A DNA stretch of 14,882 nucleotides from UBA4363 sp002393965 (GTDB taxonomy: Bacteria > Bacteroidota > Bacteroidia > Bacteroidales > Paludibacteraceae): the NCBI GenBank assembly GCA_946542925.1, contig CAMNLA010000017.1, positions 1-14,882 on the forward strand. Reading direction: 5' to 3'. The position numbers were made by a program, and so were the translations under genes. The notes beneath the pieces are model-generated. The model worked only from the letters and a program-made list of their open reading frames with translations. It was not told the DNA's origin and did not search any database. Below, one piece after another: positions 6,204-14,814 of the stretch; within the stretch, counting starts at the first letter, position 1; each line of letters starts with the position of its first letter.

Positions 6204-6803
6204 ATGGAATACGTAATCATGTTTATAGCCGCCATCTTCGTGAACAACGTCGTGCTGTCACGATTCCTTGGCATCTGCCCTTTCCTTGGCGTCTCGAAGA
6301 AGGTCTCAACGGCTACCGGAATGGGCATGGCGGTAACATTCGTACTCACGATTGCCACCATCGTCACGTTCGCTATCCAGAAATGTCTGCTCGACCCCTA
6401 CGGACTGGGATACCTGCAGACCATCTCTTTCATCCTCGTCATCGCATCGCTGGTTCAGATGCTCGAGATTATCCTTAAAAAGGTGTCTCCTTCGCTCTAT
6501 GGCGCTCTCGGAGTGTTCCTTCCTCTGATTACAACCAACTGCTGCGTCCTCGGTGTAGCAATCGACGTGATCATGAAGGACTATACACTGCTTCAAGGTA
6601 TCGTTTACGCCATCGGAACCGCCATCGGCTTTGCTCTGGCTCTCATCGTATTCGCTGCAATTCGCGAACAGATGGAACTGGTCAATATCCCGAAGGGAGT
6701 TCGGGGCGTGGCAATCGTGATGATCACCGCAGGTCTGCTTTCACTTGCGTTCATGGGCTTCAGCGGAGTGGACAACGGACTCAACGCCGTCTTTGCAAAC
6801 TGA
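6204..6803 (+). CDS. rnfA: Rnf complex subunit A, integral membrane
   Basis: A 199-residue, six-helix membrane protein of the RnfA/NqrE family, homologous to RnfE with inverted topology. Family signatures are NNVVLSRFLGICPFLGVS (14-31) and TTNCCVLGVA (110-119); C25 and C113 are the expected ligands of the intramembrane iron-sulfur cluster shared with RnfE. It is the last gene of the operon: the stop codon is followed 18 bases later by a strong terminator hairpin, so the transcript probably ends here. Confidence 0.96.
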   Translation: MEYVIMFIAAIFVNNVVLSRFLGICPFLGVSKKVSTATGMGMAVTFVLTIATIVTFAIQKCLLDPYGLGYLQTISFILVIASLVQMLEIILKKVSPSLYGALGVFLPLITTNCCVLGVAIDVIMKDYTLLQGIVYAIGTAIGFALALIVFAAIREQMELVNIPKGVRGVAIVMITAGLLSLAFMGFSGVDNGLNAVFAN

Positions 6804-6821
6804 TTCGCATGACTGACAAAT

Positions 6822-6869
6822 AAAGAAAGACTCCTTTTCCGACACCGTTCCGAAAAGGAGTCTTTCTTT
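6822..6869 (+). terminator. Intrinsic terminator after rnfA
   Basis: Perfect 18-bp stem: left arm 6822-6839 and right arm 6852-6869 with a 12-base loop. The left arm starts A/G-rich (AAAGAAAGACTCC) and the right arm ends T/C-rich (GGAGTCTTTCTTT). The T run is interrupted by C, so termination may be incomplete, and panE starts only 28 bases later. Confidence 0.85.
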
Positions 6870-6897
6870 CTCAATAGATAAACATACAGTACCATCT

Positions 6898-7809
6898 ATG
6901 AAAATCGCTGTCTTAGGTCCCGGCTCCATGGGACTCCTCTATGCCTCCGGTCTCTCTCAGGTCGCTGACGTTGTCCTGTTGGGCAATAACCGGGAAAACA
7001 TAGCACTGATCAACCAACACGGCATCACCGTCCGACGTGCCGACTCAGAACGACACAGCGACGTGCCGGCATTCCTCAACGGTTCCTATGACGAACAGGT
7101 GGATCTGCTGCTGATCTTCACCAAGGCTTACCACACACAGGAGGCTCTTCAGGCAAACAAGAACGTCATCGGACCCAATACGGTAATCCTCACCCTGCAA
7201 AACGGAGCCGGACACGAGAACGTGATTTCCCGGTTCACTGATGACAGACATATCCTCATCGGAACAACAGCACAAGGAGCATATAGGGAAAATCCCTATA
7301 CCGTCGTCCATAGCGGACTGGGCGATACATGCTTGGGTGCTGTTTCACCTGAGTTCGATAACATAGACTCCTTCGCCGAGACATTCATCAAGGCTGGCTT
7401 TCCTTGCCTTAGCAGCGAAAATATCTGCCAGACAATATGGAACAAACTGATGATCAACGCCTCTTCCAGCGTATTATCGGGAGTGCTGCAGGTGAAGCAA
7501 GGCTACGTCGTTTCTAACCCTCATGCATGGACCCTGTGCAGACAACTCATCAACGAAATCTGCATGACCGCAAACGCCATCGGATGCCATTTCTCCGCCG
7601 AAGAACAGACCGAAAGACTCTTCAATCACCTATCGGCTGCACCTGATGGATTGACAAGTATCTATTCCGATATACGCAACGGACGCAAAACCGAAGTCGA
7701 TGTCATCAGCGGAACTGTCGTCCGAGTTGCAAAGGAACACAACCTGTCCGTCCCGACCGAAGAATTCATGGTACACATGGTTCATGCCTTGGAGGGCAGA
7801 CAACATTAA
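6898..7809 (+). CDS. panE: 2-dehydropantoate 2-reductase (ketopantoate reductase)
   Basis: Cytoplasmic NADPH-dependent reductase of ketopantoate to pantoate in pantothenate/CoA synthesis. In 303 residues: an N-terminal Rossmann motif GPGSMG (7-12); FTKAYHT (74-80) with the conserved Lys76; TLQNGAG (99-105) with Asn102; and the C-terminal domain with NKLMINA (182-188), where Lys183 is the catalytic lysine and Asn187 a substrate ligand, and KTEVD (264-268) with Glu266. These match E. coli PanE residues K72, N98, K176, N180 and E256. It starts 28 bases after the Rnf terminator, with no obvious promoter of its own, so it may depend on read-through or a weak promoter. It is convergent with the AraC gene. 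The family also contains enzymes acting on other 2-oxo acids, so substrate is inferred. Confidence 0.88.
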   Translation: MKIAVLGPGSMGLLYASGLSQVADVVLLGNNRENIALINQHGITVRRADSERHSDVPAFLNGSYDEQVDLLLIFTKAYHTQEALQANKNVIGPNTVILTLQNGAGHENVISRFTDDRHILIGTTAQGAYRENPYTVVHSGLGDTCLGAVSPEFDNIDSFAETFIKAGFPCLSSENICQTIWNKLMINASSSVLSGVLQVKQGYVVSNPHAWTLCRQLINEICMTANAIGCHFSAEEQTERLFNHLSAAPDGLTSIYSDIRNGRKTEVDVISGTVVRVAKEHNLSVPTEEFMVHMVHALEGRQH

Positions 7810-7835
7810 CCTACCCCATACGCCCTTCTCGTCCA

Positions 7836-7868
7836 CCCAAAATGTCTTGCTTCACAAGACATTTTGGG
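7836..7868. terminator. Bidirectional terminator between panE and the AraC gene
   Basis: Perfect 14-bp stem CCCAAAATGTCTTG (7836-7849) with CAAGACATTTTGGG (7855-7868) and a five-base loop. Allowing one bulged A, the stem extends to 7833-7872. A run of A before and T after the core on both strands fits termination of both converging genes. The core CCCAAAATGTC is shared with the repeat family at 188-198, 519-529 and 14680-14690. Confidence 0.8.
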
Positions 7869-7908
7869 ATGGCACACATCCCCACTCCCAGGCAACTCTT
7901 TCTCCTTA

Positions 7909-8811
7909 TTAACTGTTTCTGAATTCCAACGGCGTCATGCCGAAATGGTCCTTGACATACTTGCCGAAAAAGGAAGTATTGGGGAATCCCAGACGGTCAC
8001 AAACCTGCTTGAGGTTCAAATCCGTCTGACGTAAATAATAACGGATATCCTCAAGCACCTGTTCCGTAATCCACTCACTGGCGGTCTTTCCGGAATTCTT
8101 CTTACATACTGATGTAAGATATTTGGACGTGATGCAGAGGTCTGTAGCATAGGCCTCCACCGTACGGTGTTTTACCTCCGCAGAATGAAGCAAATCTAGA
8201 AAACGCTGAAAATGCCCCTTGCCTGATGAAAAGGAACCTGTATCGTTCAGTAAATTCTGACTACTGCCAACGGCTGCATTCTGCTTCATGGCTCCACATA
8301 GAGCAAGAATGGCGGAACGTAACAACGATTGGATAATGTCCTTCCGGAACGGGTTGCCGTCACCATTCCGGATGGTCAGGGTCAGCATGTCGTAAAAATG
8401 GGTATAGAACCGCAACTCTTCCTCGTTCATTGTCACAATATGACGGCGGAGAATGTACATCATCTCATTCCAGATGTTCATTCTCTCACGTAGGAAACTC
8501 TGCAAAATCCGATTGGTAAGAAATAAAGCTCGAAAGTCAAAGTCCGGACTGACCATCACGTCCATGATGGTTATGTTCTGTGGAACAACGGCTATCTGGT
8601 TCTTACACATTTCTATCTTCATTCCATTCATCTGCGCCTGTACTTTTCCATTGGTACATATTATGACGGCATTCATGGTCATATGCGCACTGTTGACTTC
8701 GGTGAATTGCTGTATACTGTCCACCACTACTATATCATTGTCAGAATAGCCAATCTGAATGTCTTCGCTGTTGGCCAATGTTTGTGCAGTTATCTCTTTT
8801 CGCTGTTTCAT
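7909..8811 (-). CDS. AraC-family transcriptional regulator
   Basis: A 300-residue regulator with a C-terminal AraC/XylS DNA-binding domain (about 205-300). The first helix-turn-helix is at about 216-240 (TVEAYATDLCITSKYLTSVCKK) with its second at about 266-287 (LKQVCDRLGFPNTSFFGKYVKD), and the usual ending HFGMTPLEFR is present. The N-terminal 100 residues have a cupin-like pattern (VIICTNGKVQAQMNG..., IAVVPQNI), a probable sensing domain; the ligand is unknown. It is transcribed away from the efflux set with a 162-base shared intergenic region, so it is the likely regulator of those genes and perhaps of itself; this is inferred from position. The end of the gene converges on panE across a symmetrical terminator. 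I see no convincing TTTG/TAnnTTTG pair on its own strand. Confidence 0.9.
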   Translation of the reverse strand: MKQRKEITAQTLANSEDIQIGYSDNDIVVVDSIQQFTEVNSAHMTMNAVIICTNGKVQAQMNGMKIEMCKNQIAVVPQNITIMDVMVSPDFDFRALFLTNRILQSFLRERMNIWNEMMYILRRHIVTMNEEELRFYTHFYDMLTLTIRNGDGNPFRKDIIQSLLRSAILALCGAMKQNAAVGSSQNLLNDTGSFSSGKGHFQRFLDLLHSAEVKHRTVEAYATDLCITSKYLTSVCKKNSGKTASEWITEQVLEDIRYYLRQTDLNLKQVCDRLGFPNTSFFGKYVKDHFGMTPLEFRNS

Positions 8812-8908
8812 GGTGTAAAAGTAGTCATCATTGTACTTTTTTCATGTCTTAATTGGGAAATATTATATTCAATTTGTAATTAAAATACCAAATCAATAAG
8901 AATAGATG

Positions 8909-8916
8909 TAATTTTG
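8909..8916 (+). promoter_or_regulatory. Possible -7 box of the efflux operon
   Basis: TAATTTTG fits TAnnTTTG, 58 bases before the adaptor ATG. A good -33 element is missing, which would suit an activator-dependent promoter. A second, poorer candidate is TAAATTTA at 8955-8962. Confidence 0.35.
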
Positions 8917-8934
8917 AACATTAATAATGTTCAA
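8914..8934. promoter_or_regulatory. 21-bp perfect palindrome, candidate operator
   Basis: The core GAACATTAATAATGTTC (8916-8932) extends by two more paired bases on each side to 10-bp arms around a single central A at 8924. It lies in the divergent AraC/efflux intergenic region and overlaps the last bases of the possible -7 box at 8909-8916, where a bound protein would affect efflux transcription. AraC proteins usually bind direct repeats, so another dimeric regulator is possible. Confidence 0.55.
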
Positions 8935-8973
8935 TTTTGCCTTTTCTTTGTTCTTAAATTTAAATGAATAGCG

Positions 8974-9993
8974 ATGAAAACGTGTTTTTGGATATTACTT
9001 TCAGCAATCGTACTGACCAGTTGCGGACAGAAGAAAGGACAGAATGAGAAGGCCCCTGTCAGAGTTTTGACTCAAGTGGTGGCTCCTGGAATGACAGATG
9101 ATGCCCTCTCATACGTGGGCATCGTTGAAGAATGTGAGGCAACGGCTGTGAGTTTCACAGGCATGGGTGTCGTGAATCGCGTATTGGTAAACGAAGGGCA
9201 AACAGTAACAAAAGGGCAGTTGATTGCCGTGATGGATGACACTCAGGCACGCAACCTGCTCTCCGGGGCAGAGGCTCAGATGACGCAAGCCAACGATGCG
9301 CTGGCACGCTACAAAATGCTGCACGACAACGGGTCCCTGCCAGAAGTCCAGTGGGTGGAAATACAGAGCAAGGTGGCGCAGGCTAAGTCTCAACTGGAAG
9401 TGGCAAGGAAAAATCTCGCCGACTGCCGACTCACTGCGCCCACAAGCGGAATCATTGGAAAAAAACTCATAAGGGCAGGAGAAACAGCATTGCCTTCACA
9501 GGCAGTTGTTACTATCCTCAATATATCAACCGTCAAGGTAAAGGTCGCTGTACCTGAATCCGAACTGTCTGGCATCAATACAACGACTCCGACAAATATA
9601 CGGGTCGATGCCATCAATGGCATCTACCAGGGGGGGATGATAGAAAAAGGAGTACAGGCCGATGCTCTCACCCATACGTACGATATCAGGATCAATGTGG
9701 CTAACAATAACCAAAAGTTGCTTCCTGGGATGGTGGCGTCTGTTCAGTTTGAAACAGAACAGTCACAAACGGATGGACAGATATACGTCCCCGTGACAGC
9801 AGTGCAGGAGAAAACAGATAATGGACTCTTTGTGTGGACGGTAGCAAAGGATAGTTCTGCCCACCGCAAGACAGTGAATATAGGACAGACTCAAGGAAAC
9901 TATGTCAATATATCCGATGGACTGAACGTAGGCGACCGCATCGTCATTGAAGGTTGGCAGAAACTGAGCGAGAATACCAAGGTGGTTTATTGA
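8974..9993 (+). CDS. RND efflux periplasmic adaptor lipoprotein (membrane fusion protein)
   Basis: Periplasmic adaptor that bridges the RND pump and outer membrane channel. A signal sequence ends in a lipobox LTSC with Cys17, so the mature protein should be a lipoprotein. In 339 residues: first half of the lipoyl/barrel-sandwich domain with VNRVLVNEGQTVTKGQLIAVMDD (67-89); an alpha-hairpin coiled coil (about 90-150) rich in Ala/Gln; the second lipoyl half LTAPTSGIIGKKLIRAGE (153-170); a beta-barrel (about 185-265); and a membrane-proximal domain to the C terminus. The coiled coil is short. It is the first gene of the set, 25 bases before the RND gene. The substrate cannot be read from the sequence. 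Confidence 0.93.
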   Translation: MKTCFWILLSAIVLTSCGQKKGQNEKAPVRVLTQVVAPGMTDDALSYVGIVEECEATAVSFTGMGVVNRVLVNEGQTVTKGQLIAVMDDTQARNLLSGAEAQMTQANDALARYKMLHDNGSLPEVQWVEIQSKVAQAKSQLEVARKNLADCRLTAPTSGIIGKKLIRAGETALPSQAVVTILNISTVKVKVAVPESELSGINTTTPTNIRVDAINGIYQGGMIEKGVQADALTHTYDIRINVANNNQKLLPGMVASVQFETEQSQTDGQIYVPVTAVQEKTDNGLFVWTVAKDSSAHRKTVNIGQTQGNYVNISDGLNVGDRIVIEGWQKLSENTKVVY

Positions 9994-10018
9994 TGACTGT
10001 AGGAAATAAGAAATTAGA

Positions 10019-13000
10019 ATGATGGAAAAGAAGTTGGACTGGCTCCGATGGCCTTTGGAGCATTACTCAATATCACTGCTCTTCGTATGTATCTTGTTTA
10101 TTCTGGGTATCTACGGAATGTACGTCATGCCGAAGGATGAGTTCCCTCATGCAACCATACGACAAGGTGTCGTCGTGGCTGTCTATCCCGGAGCAACCAG
10201 TGAGGAGGTCGAACAGCAGGTGGCACGACCGCTGGAACGCTACCTTTTTACCTTCGATGAAGTAAACCGGTTGAAAACAACCACTACCTCTCAGAACGGC
10301 ATGTGTATCGTAATGGTGAAACTCAATGACGAGGTCAACAATAAAGACGAGGTGTGGAGCAAAATCAAACACGGTCTGAACGGATTCAAGAGACAGTTGC
10401 CGGGTGGAGTCCTCGCTCTCATTGTGAATGACGATTTCGGAAACACGTCCGCACTGCTCATCGCTATCGAGAGCGACCAACGTAGCTACCGTGAACTCAA
10501 ACAGTATAGCGACGACCTCTCCGACCGTCTCAGACGAATACCCAGTGTCGCTAACGTGAAACTGTTCGGCGAACAGAAGGAACAGATATCGCTCTACATA
10601 GACCGCCAACGGTTGCAAGCCTATGGCATCGGACAGCAAATGCTTTTTTCTCGATTGCAAGCACAGGCGATTACAACAATGAGTGGTTCTATTAGCGACG
10701 ACGACCATCAGGTGCCTATTCACGTAGAGGCAACGGAAAATTCAGAGGAGGAAATCGCCAATATGATTATCTTCAACGATCCCGCCTCAGGTAAAATGGT
10801 ACGTGTAAGGGACGTGGCACAAGTCAAGCGTGAGTATGACCCCTTGGCAAGTCGCATCGAACAGGACGGACACCCGTGCGTGCTGCTCTCAATGGAGATG
10901 ATACCAGGCAACAACGTGGTGCAATACGGTCAGGAAGTAGATAAGGTCCTGAACGAATTCCGACAGAACGAACTGCCAGACGATGTAATCGTGACACGCA
11001 TTGCGGACAAGCCAAAGGTAGTGGCTATGAGCGTGAGCGAGTTCCTGCGCGACCTGCTCATTTCCATGGCTATCATCATTTTGGTGATGATGGTGCTGTT
11101 TCCCATTCGATCTGCCATCGTGGCTGCCGCAACGATTCCGCTGAGCACCTTCGTCAGCGTCGCCGTGATGTATCTCATGGGTATTGAACTGAACATCATA
11201 ACGCTGGCAGCTCTCATTGTGGTGCTGGGAATGATAGTCGACAACTCCATCGTCGTCATCGACGGCTACCTGGAATATCTGAACAAAGGATTCAAACCTT
11301 TCGATGCTGCCATCGAGTCAGCACGGCAGTATTTCATGCCGATGATGCTTGCCACCATCTGCATCTGCGCCATTTTCTATCCATTCCTCCTCACACTGAA
11401 AGGAATGTTCCTCGATGCCATGAGGGACTTCCCCATAACCATCACCATCAACCTCATGGTATCTTTGGTTTTGGCCGTCACAGTGATCCCATTCCTGGAA
11501 ACACGCATCATAAAGCCCGAAAAGGTAAAAACCGACGGCAATGCCATTACTCAATGGGTACAGAATGTTTATAACAGAGTGCTGGACTGGACCTTCTCCC
11601 ATCCTTGGATGACTGTCGGAACTGGCGTCTGCGTCATACTGCTCTCTTTACTCTTCGTTTTCTCTCTCAAGGTTCGACTCTTCCCCTATGCCGACCGTGA
11701 CCAGTTTGCCATTGAGATATTTCTTCCCGATGGAAAGGGTTTGGCTGATACACGTTTCGTGGCAGATTCCGTCAGGAGCACTCTCGAGAAAGACGAACGC
11801 ATCACAGGCATTACCGGTTTCATCGGTTGCTCCTCTCCACGATTCATGGATGTCTATGCTCCGCAGATGGCTGGTGATAACTTTGCTCAGTTCATCGTCA
11901 ATACCAAAAGTAAGGATGCTACTCTCGACCTCCTGTCTGCGTATCAACCCAGACTCAGCGAGGCATTCCCCAATGCATACGTGAAGTTCAAGAGACTGGA
12001 CTATCTTGAGGTGAATGAATTGGAATACCGATTCTACGGCGATAACCTCGATTCGCTGCACGTGGCGGCAGAACGACTGATGGAACGCATGCGTGAAATG
12101 CCCGAGTTGGAATGGGTACACACGGATTTTTTCCAACCCTATCCAATTGTCAATGTGACAATCGACCCCGTTACTTCCGCACAGTTAGGCATTACACGCA
12201 CCTCCGCACAACTGGCTCTGGGTGCTACCTGCAGCGACCTGCGCGTGGGAGAAGTCTGGGAAGACAATTACGAAGTACCCATCGTGGTAAAGGACGATGC
12301 CGATATGAAATTTAGCGATGTGGAGAATCTCGGCATCGCAACGCCTGTGAGCATGGCAGCATCCGCAGGATCACAAATTTCAAACCTGAACAATCAACTT
12401 TCAGCCAATACGACCGTGCCGCTGCGACAAATTGCGAAAGTAGAACCGAAGTGGAGCGAAAGCCGTATTGTTCACCGTGGTGGAGAACGTTGCATCACAG
12501 TGACCGCCCAGTTTGCCCAGAATGTCTATACTACAGCCGTCGAGAAGGAGATCGCTCGCATCATGAAGGAGGAAATACAACTGCCACAAGGGGTGCGCTC
12601 AGAGGTCGGCGGAGAACTGGAGTATAGCGACGAGGCAATGCCACAGGTCATTAGCGGTATCGCCATCGCCGTGGTTATCGTATTCTTCTTCCTGCTGTTC
12701 AATTTCAAGAAGTACGGCGTCACCTCTGTCTGTATGGCTGCTCTCGCTCTGATGATTCCAGGAACTCTGCTTGGACTCGGACTGATGAACCGTGCACTCG
12801 GACTCACATCCATCTTCGGACTCATTACCCTGATGGGAATGATCATGCGTAACGAGATTCTTATTTTCGAACATGCCATAGATCTGATAAAGAAATACAT
12901 ATCCGAACACGGAGACTGGACCGTTGACCGTCAGAAATATAACGAAGCAGTCAGACAAGCTGCATACGAGGCAGGCAAACGACGCATGGTGCCTATTTTC

Positions 13001-13162
13001 CTCACCACTGCCACAACAGCAGTCGGTGTAGTGCCTATGATTATTGCACAAAGTTCGTTCTGGATGCCCGTTGGAGTCACCATCTTCGCTGGCGGTATCG
13101 GATCGCTCATCATGGTAGTCACCATGCTGCCCGTTATCTACTGGAAGGTATCCTTGAAGTGA
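10019..13162 (+). CDS. RND-family inner membrane efflux transporter
   Basis: Ion-driven inner membrane pump of the AcrB-like RND superfamily. In 1047 residues: TM1 at about 18-36; the periplasmic porter start MPKDEFPHATIRQGVVVAVYPGATSEEVE with the usual 'P-D/E-hydrophobic' pattern; TM2-TM6 at about 340-495; a second periplasmic loop with PDGKG after a TM7 near 535-552; and TM8-12 from about 880 on. The TM4 relay motif is GMIVDNSIVVID (404-415): Asp408 is kept, but the neighbouring Asp of AcrB (VDD) is Asn409. The TM10 site reads GMIMRNEILIFEHA, with Arg at the usual Lys. ATG 10022 is an equally possible start, one codon later. It follows the adaptor by 25 bases. Confidence 0.93.
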   Translation: MMEKKLDWLRWPLEHYSISLLFVCILFILGIYGMYVMPKDEFPHATIRQGVVVAVYPGATSEEVEQQVARPLERYLFTFDEVNRLKTTTTSQNGMCIVMVKLNDEVNNKDEVWSKIKHGLNGFKRQLPGGVLALIVNDDFGNTSALLIAIESDQRSYRELKQYSDDLSDRLRRIPSVANVKLFGEQKEQISLYIDRQRLQAYGIGQQMLFSRLQAQAITTMSGSISDDDHQVPIHVEATENSEEEIANMIIFNDPASGKMVRVRDVAQVKREYDPLASRIEQDGHPCVLLSMEMIPGNNVVQYGQEVDKVLNEFRQNELPDDVIVTRIADKPKVVAMSVSEFLRDLLISMAIIILVMMVLFPIRSAIVAAATIPLSTFVSVAVMYLMGIELNIITLAALIVVLGMIVDNSIVVIDGYLEYLNKGFKPFDAAIESARQYFMPMMLATICICAIFYPFLLTLKGMFLDAMRDFPITITINLMVSLVLAVTVIPFLETRIIKPEKVKTDGNAITQWVQNVYNRVLDWTFSHPWMTVGTGVCVILLSLLFVFSLKVRLFPYADRDQFAIEIFLPDGKGLADTRFVADSVRSTLEKDERITGITGFIGCSSPRFMDVYAPQMAGDNFAQFIVNTKSKDATLDLLSAYQPRLSEAFPNAYVKFKRLDYLEVNELEYRFYGDNLDSLHVAAERLMERMREMPELEWVHTDFFQPYPIVNVTIDPVTSAQLGITRTSAQLALGATCSDLRVGEVWEDNYEVPIVVKDDADMKFSDVENLGIATPVSMAASAGSQISNLNNQLSANTTVPLRQIAKVEPKWSESRIVHRGGERCITVTAQFAQNVYTTAVEKEIARIMKEEIQLPQGVRSEVGGELEYSDEAMPQVISGIAIAVVIVFFFLLFNFKKYGVTSVCMAALALMIPGTLLGLGLMNRALGLTSIFGLITLMGMIMRNEILIFEHAIDLIKKYISEHGDWTVDRQKYNEAVRQAAYEAGKRRMVPIFLTTATTAVGVVPMIIAQSSFWMPVGVTIFAGGIGSLIMVVTMLPVIYWKVSLK

Positions 13163-13313
13163 TTACTGTAATAATTGACAAGGCGTACTTTTAACATAAG
13201 CCGAGAAAAACTTTTTTTAGAGACGAGTTTCTTGGACTCTGCTCATAGAGAAGAAAAGGCTTTACATGACAAAATATGGAAGACACCGACTTCCGTGACA
13301 AAACTTTTGTTTT
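13163..13313 (+). other. 151-base gap between RND and outer membrane genes
   Basis: No gene is visible. The gap is long for this otherwise tight set and could hold a promoter or a processing site. It contains a small GGAAG/CTTCC inverted repeat (13278-13282, 13290-13294) and two TGACAAAA words (13267-13274 and 13296-13303). I see no clear terminator. Confidence 0.45.
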
Positions 13314-14657
13314 ATGAAAAAACGAATAACTATTATCTCCTGGTTTATCTGCTGTTTCTTTACAGTAGCAGCCCAGCAGTCGTTTACCCTGCAACAGATC
13401 AAGGACTCCGCCCTGCATAACAATATCGCCATCCGTAATGCTCATTACGACATCGACGCGGCACATCTGCAACAGAAGGAGGTCTTTACCAAATTTTTCC
13501 CTGACGTCAGTGGAACAGGACTCTGGTTCAATGCCAATAAAGGAATGGTACAGACAGAATTTACTCCTTCCGAATCGCTGCCCTCTTCGTTGGCATCCTC
13601 TCTGCCCTCTCTCATGTCTGCCGAGGATATCGCCGCCTTGAGCAATCCCGTTGGCGTCTCAATGATGAAGAACGGCATCATAGCTGGTGTCCATGCCGTA
13701 CAACCCGTCTTCGCTGGCGGACAGATTGTCAATGGCTATAAACTTGCTAAACTGGGCGAGGATGTGAGCCAACTGCAACTGCAACTCTCCCAAAACCAGG
13801 TCGAAAAAACAGCAGAACAGTATTTCTGGCAATTAGCATCGCTACAGGAGAAGATGAAGACCATCGAGGCGGTTGATGCCCTGCTCGCTGATATACACAA
13901 AGATGTCAACGTGGCGGTACGGGCTGGATTGACCATGCACAACGACCTGTTGCAGGTTCAACTGCGACAGAACGACATCGCCAGTCAGCGACTGAAACTG
14001 CAGAACGGAATCTCTGTCGTCCGGCTGCTCTTGGCTCAGTACTGCGGCTTCCACGATACCACATTTGCCATATCCTATCGTTCCGAAATTCCTTCTCCTC
14101 TCATTGCCAGACAGAACCATCAGCAGGCTCTACTGGGAACAACAGAGTATCGCTTGCTCGACAAACAGGTAGAAGCATCCAGACTGCAAAAGAAACTGGC
14201 TATTGGTCAGAACCTGCCATCAGTGGCTGTAGGAGCAGGATATAACTACCACAACCTGTTGGATAACAATCACTCCTTCGCCATGGTCTTCGCTACAGTC
14301 AGCGTGCCCATCTCCGACTGGTGGGCTGGTTCCCATGCCATCCAACGACGTAAGGTGGAGCAGAAGAAGGCACAAGAACAGTTAGAAGAGAACGCTCAAC
14401 TGCTGCAGATCAATATGCAGAACGCATGGAATGGCGTCGAGGAAGCCTACCAGCAACTGCTTCTGTCTCAACGTAGCATCGAACAAGCTGAAGAAAATCT
14501 ACGCTTGAACCGTAATTTCTATCAGGCAGGCACTTCAAAGATGACCGACCTCCTTGAAGCACAACTGCTCTACCAACAATCGCTCGACCGACGCACCGAT
14601 GCCTTCGCCGACTACCAAAACAAACTACTGGAATACCGACAGGCTATCGGACAATAA
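13314..14657 (+). CDS. TolC-like outer membrane efflux protein
   Basis: Outer membrane channel of the OEP/TolC family that completes the tripartite pump with the two genes before it. In 447 residues: an N-terminal signal peptide (about 1-20, ending near TVAAQQ); then two OEP repeats dominated by long Gln/Ala/Leu-rich coiled-coil helices, for example SQLQLQLSQNQVEKTAEQYF around 150-170 and EENAQLLQINMQNAWNGVEEAY around 360-380; and the conserved NRNFYQAGTSKMTDLLEAQ near the C terminus, typical of the family. The first strand pair contains PDVSGTGLWF. It starts 151 bases after the RND stop codon. Its TAA is followed two bases later by a repeat element of the family seen at the left edge. Confidence 0.92.
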   Translation: MKKRITIISWFICCFFTVAAQQSFTLQQIKDSALHNNIAIRNAHYDIDAAHLQQKEVFTKFFPDVSGTGLWFNANKGMVQTEFTPSESLPSSLASSLPSLMSAEDIAALSNPVGVSMMKNGIIAGVHAVQPVFAGGQIVNGYKLAKLGEDVSQLQLQLSQNQVEKTAEQYFWQLASLQEKMKTIEAVDALLADIHKDVNVAVRAGLTMHNDLLQVQLRQNDIASQRLKLQNGISVVRLLLAQYCGFHDTTFAISYRSEIPSPLIARQNHQQALLGTTEYRLLDKQVEASRLQKKLAIGQNLPSVAVGAGYNYHNLLDNNHSFAMVFATVSVPISDWWAGSHAIQRRKVEQKKAQEQLEENAQLLQINMQNAWNGVEEAYQQLLLSQRSIEQAEENLRLNRNFYQAGTSKMTDLLEAQLLYQQSLDRRTDAFADYQNKLLEYRQAIGQ

Positions 14658-14686
14658 AATTTGTTATCCCGAGGCGAAGCCCAAAA

Positions 14687-14705
14687 TGTCTTGTGAAACA
14701 AGACA
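14687..14705. terminator. Hairpin downstream of the efflux operon, possible terminator
   Basis: Perfect 8-bp stem TGTCTTGT/ACAAGACA with a GAA loop, 30 bases after the last stop codon. The plus strand has no T run after it, so intrinsic termination of the efflux transcript is doubtful; the minus strand reads ATTTTGGG after it. It resembles one half of the 7836-7868 terminator. Confidence 0.4.
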
Positions 14706-14814
14706 AACAAAAGTCCCGTAGGGACGACAGATTACAGGCAGGGATGCAGCGAAGCGGAGTCCCTGCATAGAACGGCAGTTCTAAAATAGTCCCATCGGGA
14801 CGACAGAATACAGG

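Noticed and set aside
10073..10723. 216-codon minus-strand ORF inside the RND gene
   Set aside because: Antisense shadow of a conserved transporter, with no motif or independent start signals.
897..14657. A new multi-gene defence or biosynthetic system
   Set aside because: Every sizeable gene falls in a known family (RseC, Rnf, PanE, AraC, tripartite RND efflux). Novelty, if any, is in the intergenic repeats.
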